Numbered from the stretch's first letter, positions 16,851 through 26,626 are shown. The stretch: 64,000 bases of DNA from WHTK01 sp965197795 (GCA_965197795.1 OZ240228.1:372001-436000), one strand, 5' to 3'. The notes: generated by a model from the sequence alone, not told the origin. Made by a program: numbers and translations.

Positions 16851-18668
16851 TTAGGCCGATTCCCCGAAGTTCATCGCGTAGAGCCGGGCGTAGAGACCGT
16901 CGTTCGCCAGCAATTCAGTGTGCGAACCGACCTCGACTATGCGGCCGAGCTCCAACACCACGATGCGGTCGGCGCTGGTGATTGTCGAGAGACGGTGGGC
17001 GATAACGAGCGCGGTGCGGCCCTTGAGCGCGATCTTCAGGGCGTCCTGCAGGTTCTGTTCCGTTACCGAGTCCATGTTGGCCGTCGCCTCATCGAGAATG
17101 ATGATCTTGGGATCGGCGACGATGGCCCGTGCCATGCTGATCAACGCTCGCTGGCCCATGCTGAGGTTGGCGCCGCGCTGTTCGAGGATCGAGTCGTACC
17201 CATGCGGCAGATGCATGATGAAGTTGTGCGCGCCGACGGCACGGGCGGCGTCTTCGATCTGCTGGTCCGTGACCCATGCATGGTTGTAGCGGATGTTGGC
17301 GCTGACGCTCTCCGAGTACAGGAACGGCTCCTGCAGGACCATGCTGAGCTGGCCGGCGAGCGATTCCCTGGTCACGTCACGCACGTCCAAGCCGTCCACG
17401 AGGACCTCGCCCTCGGTAACTTCGTAGAAACGCGGTACCAACGACACGAGGGTGGTCTTTCCGGCGCCCGTCAGTCCGACGAAGGCCACCGTTTCGCCGG
17501 GTTCGATGGTCAGGTTGACGTCTTGCAACACGTTTTGGCCGGGTATGTAGTAGAAGCTAACGTTGCGGAACTCGATGCGGCCGCCGACGTCCGGCATCTG
17601 CGCGGCATCCGGCTTATCCACGAGCTCCGGCTCCACGTCCATGAGCTCAAACATCCGCGCACCCGAGGCCATCGCCTTCTGATACATAGTGAAGTCTAGA
17701 GTCATGATCCGAACCGGCTCATAGAAGCGCATCAAGTAGAGCACGAACAGTACGAGCACGCCGAGCTCCAGCGTCCCGTCCAGTACGCGCGAACCACCGA
17801 TCACCACCACGAGCCCGATCGAGCCCATGGTTACGAACTCGATGGGCGTCATCAGAATGCCGGATAGGAAGGCGCCCCTGATTGCGGCGTTGCGGTGCTC
17901 CGTGTTGAGCTCGTCGAAGTGAGCCTGGTTGACGGCCTGACGATTCAGGCTTTGCGTCACCCGAACCCCGCTGATGCCTTCTTGAAGATTGCCGTTTACG
18001 GCGGAGATCGCAGCGCGAATCCTGATGAACGTCGGCTTGGCGTAGTTACGCCACCAGGTCAGGAGGACGACCAGGGCCGGGAACGGCAGCAGCGCGATCA
18101 AGGAGAGCTGCCAGTCGACGGCGAACATTACCACGGCGATGAAGAAGAGCATGATGATGTCGCCGATGGTCGGGATGCTCATCTCCATAAACTCTTGCAT
18201 CGAAAGCGTGTCGCTCTGCATTCGAGACATGAGCCGGCCGACTTCGTTCTTGTCGAAGAAGGTGGGTGATTGCCTCTGAAGGTTGTCGAACATGTCTTTG
18301 CGCAGGTCGAAGAGGATGCGGGTGGTCATCCTGGCAAGCGCGCGAAACTGGACAAACTGCGAAATGCCGAGAAGCGCCGTGTCGGCTACGAAGACGGCGA
18401 GGACAAGGGTCAGGCTTCCGGAAGGGATTGAGCCAGCTTCAGCAGTAATAAAGCTGTCGATGCCCCAGGCAATGAGCAGCGGCTGAGCGATAATGGCAAC
18501 GACATAGCCTGTGATACCGAGGACCGCAATAGCGAAATTGAGCTTGTATCGATAGCCGTACCCCAGCAGTCGCCGAACGACATTCGGGTCGTAGACGTTT
18601 GCCAGGAAGACCTCATCCAGGCTGCCGGTAATCGCTTTGCTGGTTCGGGGCGCGGTCTGCGTCGCCAT
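16851..18668 (-). CDS. ABC exporter subunit (TMD-NBD half-transporter) with intact catalytic glutamate
   Basis: A 605-residue half-transporter: six membrane helices in roughly residues 40-340, then a nucleotide-binding domain with Walker A GLTGAGKTT (about residue 400), an atypical signature LSMGQ (about 503) and Walker B IIILDEATANMD with the catalytic Glu. Its ATG overlaps the upstream gene's TAA by one base. The partner has the reverse defects, so the two form a heterodimeric exporter with one active and one degenerate ATP site. Families with this layout export drugs, lipids or peptides across the inner membrane. Substrate unknown. Confidence 0.92.
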   Translation of the reverse strand: MATQTAPRTSKAITGSLDEVFLANVYDPNVVRRLLGYGYRYKLNFAIAVLGITGYVVAIIAQPLLIAWGIDSFITAEAGSIPSGSLTLVLAVFVADTALLGISQFVQFRALARMTTRILFDLRKDMFDNLQRQSPTFFDKNEVGRLMSRMQSDTLSMQEFMEMSIPTIGDIIMLFFIAVVMFAVDWQLSLIALLPFPALVVLLTWWRNYAKPTFIRIRAAISAVNGNLQEGISGVRVTQSLNRQAVNQAHFDELNTEHRNAAIRGAFLSGILMTPIEFVTMGSIGLVVVIGGSRVLDGTLELGVLVLFVLYLMRFYEPVRIMTLDFTMYQKAMASGARMFELMDVEPELVDKPDAAQMPDVGGRIEFRNVSFYYIPGQNVLQDVNLTIEPGETVAFVGLTGAGKTTLVSLVPRFYEVTEGEVLVDGLDVRDVTRESLAGQLSMVLQEPFLYSESVSANIRYNHAWVTDQQIEDAARAVGAHNFIMHLPHGYDSILEQRGANLSMGQRALISMARAIVADPKIIILDEATANMDSVTEQNLQDALKIALKGRTALVIAHRLSTITSADRIVVLELGRIVEVGSHTELLANDGLYARLYAMNFGESA

Positions 18669-20533
18669 TAACCGACGCCTCCCGAGGCGTCCAGCTCGGT
18701 AACGGCCTCTTCGCCGTGACCGTTGCTGGCGAGAAGCCGTTCGGCGTTGCGTCTGGCCTCTTCGGCCGGCCGCATCTGCGAGTCGTACAACTCCTTGTAC
18801 TCGCCCTCAACCGAAACGAGTTCTTCGTGGGTTCCCGACTGCGCGATTTCGCCGTCCTTGAACACGAGGATCTTGTCGGCAAGCGCTATCGTGTTGAAGC
18901 GGTTGCTGATCACGAAGGTGGTCCGGCTGGATACGACGGCCTCCAGAGTCCGCTGGATCAGGCGCTCGGTGTGAACGTCGACGCTCGACATCGAGTCGTC
19001 AAGGATCAGGATCGGTGGGTCCATGAGGATGGTCCTCGCGATCGAGAGCCGCTGCTTCTGGCCGCCCGAGAGCCCGACGCCGCGCTCGCCGACCACGGTT
19101 TCGTAACCGGCGGGCAGCTCCTGGATAAAGTCATGCAGCTGCGCGATGCTCATCATCTCGTGGATGCGCTCGTCGTCGGCAGCCAGGTCGCCGAAGGCGA
19201 CGTTGTCACGAATCGTGGCGGTGTGGATGAACACATCCTGCTGCACGATGCCGACCGTGGCCCGTAGCGAGGCCAGCGTGAAGTCACGAATGTCCTGGCC
19301 GTCGATCAGGATGGTGCCGCTGGTTGGATCGTAGAAACGCGGCAGGAGATGCGCGAAGGTGGTCTTGCCGCTACCAGGCCGCCCAACCAGGGCAACGCTG
19401 GTGCCGGCCGGGACTTCGACATTGATGTTGCGCAAGGCAGGCTCGTAGCCGTCGTAGGAGAACGACAAGTCCCTGAACTCGACGTGGCCTCGCACGTCCT
19501 CGAGCAGCGCGGCGCCTGACTCCTCCTGAACGGGCGATTCCGCGTCCAGAATCTCGAACAGCCGATCGCCCGAGGCCGCGGCCCGCGAGAAGATGTTCAC
19601 GATGCGGCCCATCATGCGAACCGGCATGACCATCATGTTGAGATAGATGAAGAACGATGCCAGCTCACCCGGCGATAGCGCCGTATAGACAACCTGCCCA
19701 TCGACGATCGTTCGGCCATCGATCACGCGGTTGCCGCCGAACCAGAGGATTACCGCCATGGCCAGCATGAAGCCGAAGTCCATCATCGCGAAGTTTCTGG
19801 CCCACGTGCGCTCCGCCAGATAGGTCTGCTCCGTGACCGCGAAGGAGCGCTCGTTGAACTTGCGGCGCTCGTGTTCTTCGGCCGCGAAGGCTTTGACCAC
19901 CCGAGCGCCGGTAAGGTTCTCCTGTACGGCCGACACCATATCGGCCGTCAGCTCCTGCACGCGCGTCCACATCTTTCTCAGCTGTCGGCTGGTGTGCACG
20001 CCTCGGAAGGCCAGAAACGGAACGAACGCCATCGTGAGCAGGGCTAGCTCCACGTCGACCAGCAGCATGGCGATACCCGAGCCGAACAACATGACAAGGA
20101 TGAAGACGGAACGGATGACACCCATGTTGATGAACTGCCGTACGCCTTCTACGTCAGCCGTGGCGAGAGACATCAGGGAGCCTGTGCCCTGCTTGTCGTG
20201 GAATGCGAAGGAGAGGTGCATCAGCTTTTCGAAGTAGTCGTTTCTGATTTTGTAAGAGATGCGTTGGGCGAGGCTCTCGCCCATGAACATCTGCCCGCCC
20301 TGGAAGAAGCCGCGAGTGATGCCGAGCAGTGCCAGCACGATTCCGAGTGTAATCAGCGCTTCGATGCCGCGGTTTTCGTTGCCGGAGTCGAGCGTGCGGT
20401 CGATGCCGGTGCTGAGCACACGCGGTATCGCGAGCGCCGACAATCCGGCGGCGAGTACGGCCAGGTAGCCCAAGAGCAGGATCTTGGGGTAGAAGTGGAC
20501 GCACATGAGATAAATTCGAACGATCGGTCGCAT
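18668..20533 (-). CDS. ABC exporter subunit (TMD-NBD half-transporter) with degenerate Walker B
   Basis: About 621 residues from ATG 20533 (MRPIVRIYLMCVHFYPKILL); a GTG at 20590 would add 19 residues. Six predicted membrane helices precede a nucleotide-binding domain with Walker A GRPGSGKTT, a canonical signature LSGGQKQR and Walker B LILDDSMSSVD, where the catalytic glutamate is replaced by aspartate. Together with the next gene, whose signature is LSMGQ, this gives the complementary pattern of asymmetric heterodimeric exporters such as TM287/288 and BmrCD. It is the first gene of the two-gene unit, and the stop and next start overlap as TAATG. Confidence 0.9.
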   Translation of the reverse strand: MRPIVRIYLMCVHFYPKILLLGYLAVLAAGLSALAIPRVLSTGIDRTLDSGNENRGIEALITLGIVLALLGITRGFFQGGQMFMGESLAQRISYKIRNDYFEKLMHLSFAFHDKQGTGSLMSLATADVEGVRQFINMGVIRSVFILVMLFGSGIAMLLVDVELALLTMAFVPFLAFRGVHTSRQLRKMWTRVQELTADMVSAVQENLTGARVVKAFAAEEHERRKFNERSFAVTEQTYLAERTWARNFAMMDFGFMLAMAVILWFGGNRVIDGRTIVDGQVVYTALSPGELASFFIYLNMMVMPVRMMGRIVNIFSRAAASGDRLFEILDAESPVQEESGAALLEDVRGHVEFRDLSFSYDGYEPALRNINVEVPAGTSVALVGRPGSGKTTFAHLLPRFYDPTSGTILIDGQDIRDFTLASLRATVGIVQQDVFIHTATIRDNVAFGDLAADDERIHEMMSIAQLHDFIQELPAGYETVVGERGVGLSGGQKQRLSIARTILMDPPILILDDSMSSVDVHTERLIQRTLEAVVSSRTTFVISNRFNTIALADKILVFKDGEIAQSGTHEELVSVEGEYKELYDSQMRPAEEARRNAERLLASNGHGEEAVTELDASGGVG

Positions 20534-20716
20534 AGGTTTGCTTATCGTAACAAAGTATCGGGAATCTGTATCGCCTTGGCCGGGTATCACACAGCTAATT
20601 GATCAATTCTCGAGGGATTAATGACACTATCCGCCGAAATGGCAGTTAGAAGCAACCCCGGCAGGACACAGTGAAGACCTACTCCGACTCTCCGAAAGGT
20701 CACGTCGATGCCTGGC

Positions 20717-21028
20717 TTAGCGCCAGGCCTTGTACGTATCGAGGCTCTCCGGCAGCTCCGCGGTACGCAACTCGCCGCGGTAGTGCTTGCGCAGCTCCCA
20801 ACCGAGACCCGCCGGCAGATCGGCCAGTCGCATGTACTACCAGGTGGCGATGACGCGCTCCGCGAACCGCCAGCGCCCTGCTTCGATGCGGTCCTGGTCG
20901 GTGTAACGCATCGCTGTGATCCAGCCCTCACCGTCGAGGCCCATCTCTGCGTGCCCTGTCACTACACCGCGTGCCGTGGAGTCACCGCCCATTTCGATGG
21001 TGTGGATGTGTGGGTAGCGAAAGGTCAC
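20717..21028 (-). pseudogene. SnoaL/NTF2-like protein, truncated with an internal stop
   Basis: Reading leftwards from 21028: TFRYPHIHTIEMGGDSTARG, then GLDGEGWITAMRYTDQDRIE, a TAG in place of a residue after RWRFAERVIATW, and continuation YMRLADLPAGLGWELRKHYR to a TAA at 20717. The pattern is the second half of an NTF2-fold dehydratase or isomerase-type protein. The first half is missing: the 5' side joins a fragment of another gene at about 21028. With a missing start and an internal stop this is dead. Confidence 0.7.
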
Positions 21029-21077
21029 GCAGGGGGTTGGGGCGGGGCATCCCGGTTCCCAGAAGTGTCAGTTTCAC
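21029..21077 (-). pseudogene. N-terminal fragment of a metallo-beta-lactamase-fold hydrolase
   Basis: From GTG at 21077, preceded by CGAGGTG, the frame reads (M)KLTLLGTGMPRPNPLR, which is the first beta strand and loop of MBL-fold hydrolases. The remainder is absent and the sequence runs into the SnoaL remnant, so a deletion fused two broken genes. Only about 17 residues support this, so the family call is moderate. Confidence 0.45.
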
Positions 21078-21209
21078 CGTCGCACCTCGATAGGGCTTCG
21101 GATCTGACCGATTCAGACCCCACGGTGCGGCGATTCTGGTGTCGCGCGACGAAGGTGTCAAGCCGCGCTTTCGGTTGGGACTATTCTCGCGGGTTGCAAC
21201 GGGTAAAAG

Positions 21210-21243
21210 AGAGAGCCAGGACCCGTTTGGACCCTGGCTCTCT
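21210..21243 (-). terminator. Intrinsic terminator after the DUF3179 gene
   Basis: An 11-bp perfect stem (AGAGAGCCAGG/CCTGGCTCTCT) with a 12-nt loop lies 36 bp past the stop of the leftward DUF3179 gene, and in that direction the stem is followed by CTTTTA. Confidence 0.7.
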
Positions 21244-21279
21244 CCGCGGGAGCTCGACTAGCGGCGGGAGGCCGCCCGC

Positions 21280-22474
21280 CTAGGACGAAGTCGAGGTTGC
21301 CTCCGTCCAGATACGGGTGTCGGGCTGGAAAGCAGCCCAGGCGAACCAGAAGTGGTTCGCGCTGACGATCGGCTGAAGCTCCGTGCCGGCCAACTCACCG
21401 GAGACGGCTTCCCCGAAGATGTTCCAGACCGATCCGGTTTCGTTATCGACGAACCCCTCTCCCTGCCGGGCGAAGGTCAGTTGTCGCTCGCCGACGGCCG
21501 GCGAAAACACGCCCGAGGCGCCGACGTCGCGGCTGCTGGCGATGTCTGCGCCGTCGAGTGCGGAAGCCGCACCGGCAGCGTGCAGGACGACGATATCGGT
21601 GCCGTCGACCTGGTCATGCACGACGCCCAGTTCGCTGATCGTGATGAACGGGTAGGCGACAACCTCATCGCCCAACTCAACGGTCACGACCCGCTCCATC
21701 GCGGCGAGCCGGCCATCGCTCTCACCGCTAAACAGGAACGGCGAGGAATCGATGTCATCGTAGCCGGGGTACGGGTTGTTGCCGTAAGGACGATTGAAGC
21801 CGGTGACGGGAGAGAGAGGACCTGTCCTTCCGGGAAGTTGTCCCGGAAGTCTTGCCAGGCTACGATCTGGGCTGGGACAGACGTTAACTTAGTGCCGGTC
21901 AGGGAACCTACGATGCCCTCGCCGGTAACCTGTTGCCACCACGTTTCGGTCTGCCGGTCGTACATGATCAAGTCGCTGTTACGCAGGAAACCGGAGACGC
22001 CAAAGTCGAGCACCTGGCCGTCAAGCACGGATTCGAGGGCCAGCGCCGTGTTGCAGAGCGGGCAGAACGTCACCACTACCGGCTGGCCGCCAATGTTGTC
22101 GTTGACGATCTCATGCCAGGTCAGAATCTGCAGCGGATAAGCGCGGACATCCCCGTTCAATTCGATGGAGACGACGGGCTCACGGTCACCGAGAAAGCCC
22201 ACGTCGGCAACGCTGAAGAACGATGGCGTGTCTATGGCCGGGATGCCGTCCTTCACCTGTCCCTGAGTCACGTCCAGGGGCGAAATCGAGGACTGGCTGA
22301 AGTCGGTCGCCCAGACGTCTCCGCGGACGATCCTGCGCCACTGATCTTCGAGGGAGTCCGTTGAGCCCGCAGGGTCGGCCGATCAGAGGCGGTGTCGTCG
22401 GATTGGACGGAGCCGCCCGTGCAAGCGGCGGCGATCAGTCCCACCGCAGTCAGTATCGTGAAGAATTTCTTCAT
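21280..22474 (-). pseudogene. DUF3179 lipoprotein, two frame breaks
   Basis: ATG at 22474 opens a lipoprotein signal, MKKFFTILTAVGLIAAACTG, with lipobox IAAAC. The frame shifts near 22370 to DSLEDQWRRIVRGDVWATDF and continues QGQVKDGIPAIDTPSFFSVA, VVSIELNGDVRAYPLQILTW and TFCPLCNTALA, all typical of DUF3179. A second shift near 21805 leads to NPYPGYDDI and MERVVTVELGDEVVAYPF, then the normal C-terminus at 21280. DUF3179 proteins are exported proteins of unknown function. The upstream ORF overlaps its start (TCATGA). Since all domain parts are present, sequencing indels are as likely as real decay. Confidence 0.78.
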
Positions 22475-22901
22475 GAGGTCACCATACCTATTGTCCGCCC
22501 CAGGGATCCTAATCGCCTGAGGCAAGGAGATGCCGCTCGATGATCGTGGTAACGCTTGAGATCAAACAGCGCTTCGTTGGAGGAGTTGGGCGGCAGCATC
22601 GTCGTGACCCGCGAGCCGAGAGCTCCAGAAAGCACGACGCCCCGACCGACATCTCAGCCAGCAGCTCGGTCAGTTCCTGGTCGTCCGGCCGCAGGTTCGT
22701 CCCGTACCAGTCAACGGGCCGGGGATCGTCCACGAAGCCGTCGATGGCGAGGAGCTCACGCACCGCCAGGAGGCGGATACGTGGATCGTCGCTTACCTTG
22801 GCCCAGCCTTCGCTCTCAGGCAGCGGCGTCGCCAGGGAACTCCTCGCGAATATTTCCTTCGAAGCACTGTTGAAATAGATACCAACCTCTTCCATCACCA
22901 C
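22471..22901 (-). pseudogene. Hypothetical protein with a probable frame break
   Basis: The frame from 22901 reads EVGIYFNSASKEIFARSSLA, then RIRLLAVRELLAIDGFVDDP and LRPDDQELTELLAEMSVG. Continuing in the same frame gives an Arg/Cys-rich tail to 22509, while a shift in the GGGG run near 22648 gives GRGVVLSGALGSRVTTMLPP and a stop that overlaps the DUF3179 start. The second reading looks more like protein and implies translational coupling with DUF3179. No family was recognised. A short ribosome-like AAAAGGGG precedes the start. Confidence 0.5.
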
Positions 22902-22978
22902 ACCCCTTTTGTTGTTCGATCTTCAAATTGCGGAGGTTGCTCCACCGCGGAGCGAGCTCTCCGCTCGCCGTCGCCTGA

Positions 22979-23143
22979 TCAGGCAGCGATCAGTACGCCT
23001 GCGGGTTCCTGGTCCAGCGGGACCAGACGTCCACACTGCAGGCAACGCCATTCCGGTTCGTCCTGGAAGTCGATATACGCGTCACCGGCGCAGCGCGGGC
23101 AGCTCTTGGGCCGAATCCTCTTGAGCGGTTTACTGGTCATCAT
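22979..23143 (-). CDS. Small zinc-ribbon protein
   Basis: A 54-residue ORF from ATG 23143, with AAAGGGA upstream. Two Cys pairs, CPRC (near residue 15) and CLQC (near 34), separated by 15 residues including YIDFQDEPEWR, form a zinc ribbon. The N-terminus is basic (KPLKRIRPK). Such mini-proteins are common in Chloroflexota and may bind nucleic acid or act as protein adaptors; the role here is unknown. It is upstream of and in line with the hypothetical-DUF3179 pair, so could belong to the same unit. Confidence 0.7.
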   Translation of the reverse strand: MMTSKPLKRIRPKSCPRCAGDAYIDFQDEPEWRCLQCGRLVPLDQEPAGVLIAA

Positions 23144-23170
23144 TGGTTCCCTTTCCACATACCCCTATGG

Positions 23171-23187
23171 GGTATCTACTAGATACC
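23171..23187. promoter_or_regulatory. Inverted repeat GGTATCTA-C-TAGATACC
   Basis: Perfect 8-bp arms around one base, in the divergent region between the zinc-ribbon gene and the DUF4380 gene and overlapping a second small palindrome (ACCCCTATGGGGT, 23161-23173). The form suits a dimeric repressor operator. Confidence 0.45.
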
Positions 23188-23443
23188 GTAGAACGTCCCG
23201 AAGCCGCGTAATGTGATCACGGACACAACGAGCTGAAAATTTATTTGCCGGTACGGACATGAAATCTTCATTGCGGGGCCTCCGCTTCGATGCGGCTCGA
23301 CTCGCGGGCGAATCAGAAGGGGTGATGGCGCCACGCTGGCGCTCGACCAAGAATACGTCCTCTCGTTGAATCGTCTTCTGAGCTTCTGGTTCAATTGAGT
23401 CTCAAGATAAGCACGCCCGAACTTGGTTACGAGGAGTCGAACT

Positions 23444-24365
23444 ATGCCGGTGAACCTGGAAAAGACCTCCTACGGCGGCTGGCCGAATTGCTATCGCCTT
23501 TCAAATCTCGCGGTGGAGCTGATCGTGACGGCCGACGTAGGGCCGCGCGTGATTCGTTTTGGTTTCGTCGGCGCGGAGAACGAGTTCAAGGAGTACGAGG
23601 AACAGTTGGGCCAAACAGGAGGGCGGGAGTGGCGAATCTACGGTGGTACCGTCTGTGGCGGGCCCCGGAAGACGAATCGACTACCTACGTGCCGGACAAC
23701 GAGCCGGTTCAAGTCGACACAAGCGCAGACGGCGTACGGCTGACTCAACCGGCCGGGACGTCGAGCAGCATCCAGAAGGAGATCGAGGTTAGCCTGCCTG
23801 GCGACGAGCCTAGGGCAGTCGTGACGCACCGACTGCGAAACATGGGCTCAACGCCGGAGCGGCTAGCTCCCTGGGCGATCTCGGTCATGGCTTCCGGCGG
23901 TCAGGCGATCGTGCCCCTACTAGCCAGAGGAACGCATGAGGGCAACCTGCTGCCCGCCAACACGATCGCGGGCTGGGCTTACACGGATATGACCGATGCG
24001 CGCTGGACCTGGGGCCGGCGCTTCGTCTTGCTGCGTCAGGATCCGCAGGCCGTCCAGCCGCAGAAGGCCGGCGTGATGGACACGGACGGCTGGGTTGCCT
24101 ACGCGAGGCAGGGGCACCTGTTCGTGAAGCGCTTCGACTACAAAGCGGGCCGTGAATATCCCGACCTGGGATGCACGGTGGAGACTTCACAAACGCGGAG
24201 ATGCTCGAGCTCGAGACGCTGGGGCCTCTGGAGACCCTGCAGCCGGACGCGACGGCCGAGCACGTCGAGGAGTGGCGCCTGTTCCGTGACCTGCCGGCGC
24301 TGACCAGTGAAGCCGAGATCGAAAGCGTCGTGTTGCCGCTGGTCGACGCGACCGCCCGATCCTAG
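23444..24365 (+). pseudogene. DUF4380 protein (aldose-epimerase-like fold), two frame breaks
   Basis: ATG at 23444 follows GAGGAG. The protein starts MPVNLEKTSYGGWPNCYRLS and NLAVELIVTADVGPRVIRFG, then shifts near 23645 (to RLWRAPEDESTTYVPDNEPV) and near 24183 (to FTNAEMLELETLGPLETLQP), ending at 24365. The order of pieces matches DUF4380, a galactose-mutarotase-like beta-sandwich of about 300 residues whose function is unknown. The breaks fall in otherwise well-conserved sequence, so an indel artefact is plausible. It ends convergently with the HAD gene. Confidence 0.75.
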
Positions 24366-24393
24366 ATTCGCAGCTCGTGTGCGCGGGCCTGGA

Positions 24394-25065
24394 CTAGACG
24401 TGCTCGAGGAGCTTCTGGGCAACCTCGCTGAGGTCGCTGCCGACGATGCCCGGTTGCTTGCCGAGAGGGCTCTTCACGGCACCCGGCCGCGCTACGAAGG
24501 CTGCCTGCGCTCCGGCCGCGAGCGCGCCGCTGACGTCCCAGGCGTGCGCCGCCACGAGGCGAACCTGGTCGAGCGGGACGCCGGTACGCTGGGCGACCAG
24601 CCGGTACGGCTCCGGCGCCGGTTTGAGCCGCTTGACCTCGTCGGCGGAGATGATGTCCTCGAAGAGGTCTGCCAGTGCCGCGAACTCGAGCTGGGCGCGT
24701 GCGACCTCGAGCGTGGAGTTCGTCAGCGTCACCTGACGGAAGCCGGCCTGCTTGAGCTGGCGCAGCGCTGCCGGTACTTCGGGATGAGCCGGGAGCCGGC
24801 GCATGCCGTCCACGATCGACTCTGCCCTGGACGGGTCCAGCGTCTTCCCGGCGCGCTCCGCGACCATCTTCAGGGCAGCATGCTGGGCGGCGGTAAAGTC
24901 GACATAAGCACTGGTCAGGCCGCCGACGAAGGATAGCTGAAGCATGGTCTGAAACCAGGCCGGGCGCAAAGACGCATCGCCGAACGCGTCCGTGAAGGGT
25001 GCATCGAGCGCTCTGAGATCGAGCAGCGTCTCATTCACGTCGAAGGCAAGCAGTTCGGAAGGCAT
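24394..25065 (-). CDS. Haloacid dehalogenase type II (HAD superfamily)
   Basis: A 223-residue protein. ATG 25065 is chosen because the protein then begins MPSELLAFDVNETLLDL, placing the nucleophilic Asp of HAD motif I near residue 9. Motif II is TLTNST, the motif III lysine lies in EVKRLKPAPEPY, and motif IV is AAHAWDVSGALAAG, typical of L-2-haloacid dehalogenases. These cytoplasmic hydrolases release halide from 2-haloalkanoic acids; fluoroacetate- or phosphate-active relatives exist. No nearby gene narrows the substrate. Confidence 0.85.
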   Translation of the reverse strand: MPSELLAFDVNETLLDLRALDAPFTDAFGDASLRPAWFQTMLQLSFVGGLTSAYVDFTAAQHAALKMVAERAGKTLDPSRAESIVDGMRRLPAHPEVPAALRQLKQAGFRQVTLTNSTLEVARAQLEFAALADLFEDIISADEVKRLKPAPEPYRLVAQRTGVPLDQVRLVAAHAWDVSGALAAGAQAAFVARPGAVKSPLGKQPGIVGSDLSEVAQKLLEHV

Positions 25066-25290
25066 GCAGACCTCTCTTCGGCCGCAGCGCCGCAGCCTCA
25101 TACTACACACGAATCGCGACTAAGGCCCGGCCCGGCTATGCTCGGCGCATGCCGGAGTTGCCCGTATTCATCTTCGCGCTGACGATCAGTTTGCGGCCGG
25201 CCGCGGCGTCTACCAGAATGAGACGCTGCGGTTCACCGTACCCCTACTCGAGGCGGGCCCCTAGGATCGCGAGGAGGCCATGCCGCGTCA

Positions 25291-26571
25291 ATGAGGATCG
25301 CCAGATCGGCTGTGGAGGCGCGACGAGCACTGACCTCCGTCTACTATGGCTGGCGGATGGTGGCTGCCGGCGTCAGCATCCAGATACTCGTGGGCGGACT
25401 GCTGATGCAGTCTTTCGGCGCCTACGTTGCGGTGCTCCAGAGCGACCTGGGGTGGAGCCGCGCCGCGCTCGCCGGGGCGTTCTCGCTGATTCATTTCGTC
25501 GGTGGTCTGTCCGGACCCGTACAGGGCCTGTTTATCGACCGCTACGGCCCGAGAGCGGTCATGCGAGTCGGGATCACGCTCTTCGGCCTGGGAATGATGG
25601 GCCTCAGTCAGGTGAACTCGGTTCCGGCCTATTACGCGGCATTCGCCGTCATCGCCCTCGGCTTCAGGCTCAGCTCGTTCTTCCCGCTGTCGGTGGCGCT
25701 GGTCAACTGGTTCAGACGAAAACGAGCCAGGGCGCTTTCAACCCTCGAGCTCGGGTTCGCGGTCGGGGGCCTGATGGTCCCATTGGTGGCAGCCGCGCTG
25801 GAGACCTTTGGATGGCGCTCGACAGCCTTTGGCTCCGGTGTGGTGCTGATGCTCGCCGGATTGCCTCTGGTTCAGGTGATACGGAGGCGCCCTGAAGATT
25901 ACGGCGAGGTCGTCGACGGAGACAGGCAGCCGCCAGACGATCTGCGGATCAGCGAACCGGCGAGGTCAGTTGCGGAGGAGCGTGATTTCACGGCGCGAGA
26001 GGCGATCAGAACGCCGGCGTTCTGGCTGATATCGCTAGGCCACGGTTCGTCACTGCTGGTGGTGGGCGCCGTCAACGTCCACCTGATCTCGCACCTGAGG
26101 GACGATTTGGGTTACACGGTGGGTAGCGCCGCGCTGGTGGTTACGCTGTTAACCAGCCTGCAGGTGGCGGGCATACTGATCACCGGCCTTCTCGGCGATC
26201 GAGTCGAGAAACGGCTGCTCTGTGCCGGCTGCATGCTGATGCACATGATCGGGATGCTACTCGTGACCTTCGCGATATCTCTGCCCATGGTGTTCGGCTT
26301 CGCACTCTTGCACGGGCTGGCCTGGGGCATTCGCGGTTCCCTGATGCAAGCGATACGGGCCGACTACTTCGGCAGGGCCTCGTTCGGAGTCATTCTCGGA
26401 CTGTCGGCGACGGTGGTGATGTGGTTCCAGATTTCCGGGCCGCTTCTGGCCGGCTTCCTCGCGGACGCGACCGGGGATTACCAGGTTGGCTTCACGTTGA
26501 TGGCCCTGCTGGCAGGGGCCGGCACGATTTTCTTCCTCGCCGCGAAGAGACCAGTACGGTCGCCAGTGTGA
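25291..26571 (+). CDS. MFS transporter (monocarboxylate/OFA-type), module copy 1
   Basis: A 426-residue carrier with about 12 membrane helices. It starts with VYYGWRMVAAGVSIQI, the YGW entry motif of oxalate/formate and monocarboxylate-type carriers, and has DRYGPRAVMRVG between helices 2 and 3 and a cytoplasmic loop near residue 210. A GAGGAGG ribosome site precedes ATG 25291. It is convergent with the Gfo/Idh gene at 26627 and is a close paralogue of the carrier at 47955, which also sits beside a Gfo/Idh gene. A carboxylate substrate of the neighbouring pathway is likely by context. Confidence 0.88.
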   Translation: MRIARSAVEARRALTSVYYGWRMVAAGVSIQILVGGLLMQSFGAYVAVLQSDLGWSRAALAGAFSLIHFVGGLSGPVQGLFIDRYGPRAVMRVGITLFGLGMMGLSQVNSVPAYYAAFAVIALGFRLSSFFPLSVALVNWFRRKRARALSTLELGFAVGGLMVPLVAAALETFGWRSTAFGSGVVLMLAGLPLVQVIRRRPEDYGEVVDGDRQPPDDLRISEPARSVAEERDFTAREAIRTPAFWLISLGHGSSLLVVGAVNVHLISHLRDDLGYTVGSAALVVTLLTSLQVAGILITGLLGDRVEKRLLCAGCMLMHMIGMLLVTFAISLPMVFGFALLHGLAWGIRGSLMQAIRADYFGRASFGVILGLSATVVMWFQISGPLLAGFLADATGDYQVGFTLMALLAGAGTIFFLAAKRPVRSPV

Positions 26572-26626
26572 TGCCTTGGCCGGCATCGAGGACGGCACTC
26601 GCGATGCTCTCCGGGACTCGGGCTGA

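Noticed and set aside
25149..25260. MPELP start resembling formamidopyrimidine-DNA glycosylase
   Set aside because: The resemblance ends after five residues; the next segment has no helix-two-turn-helix or zinc finger, and the frame stops within about 40 codons.
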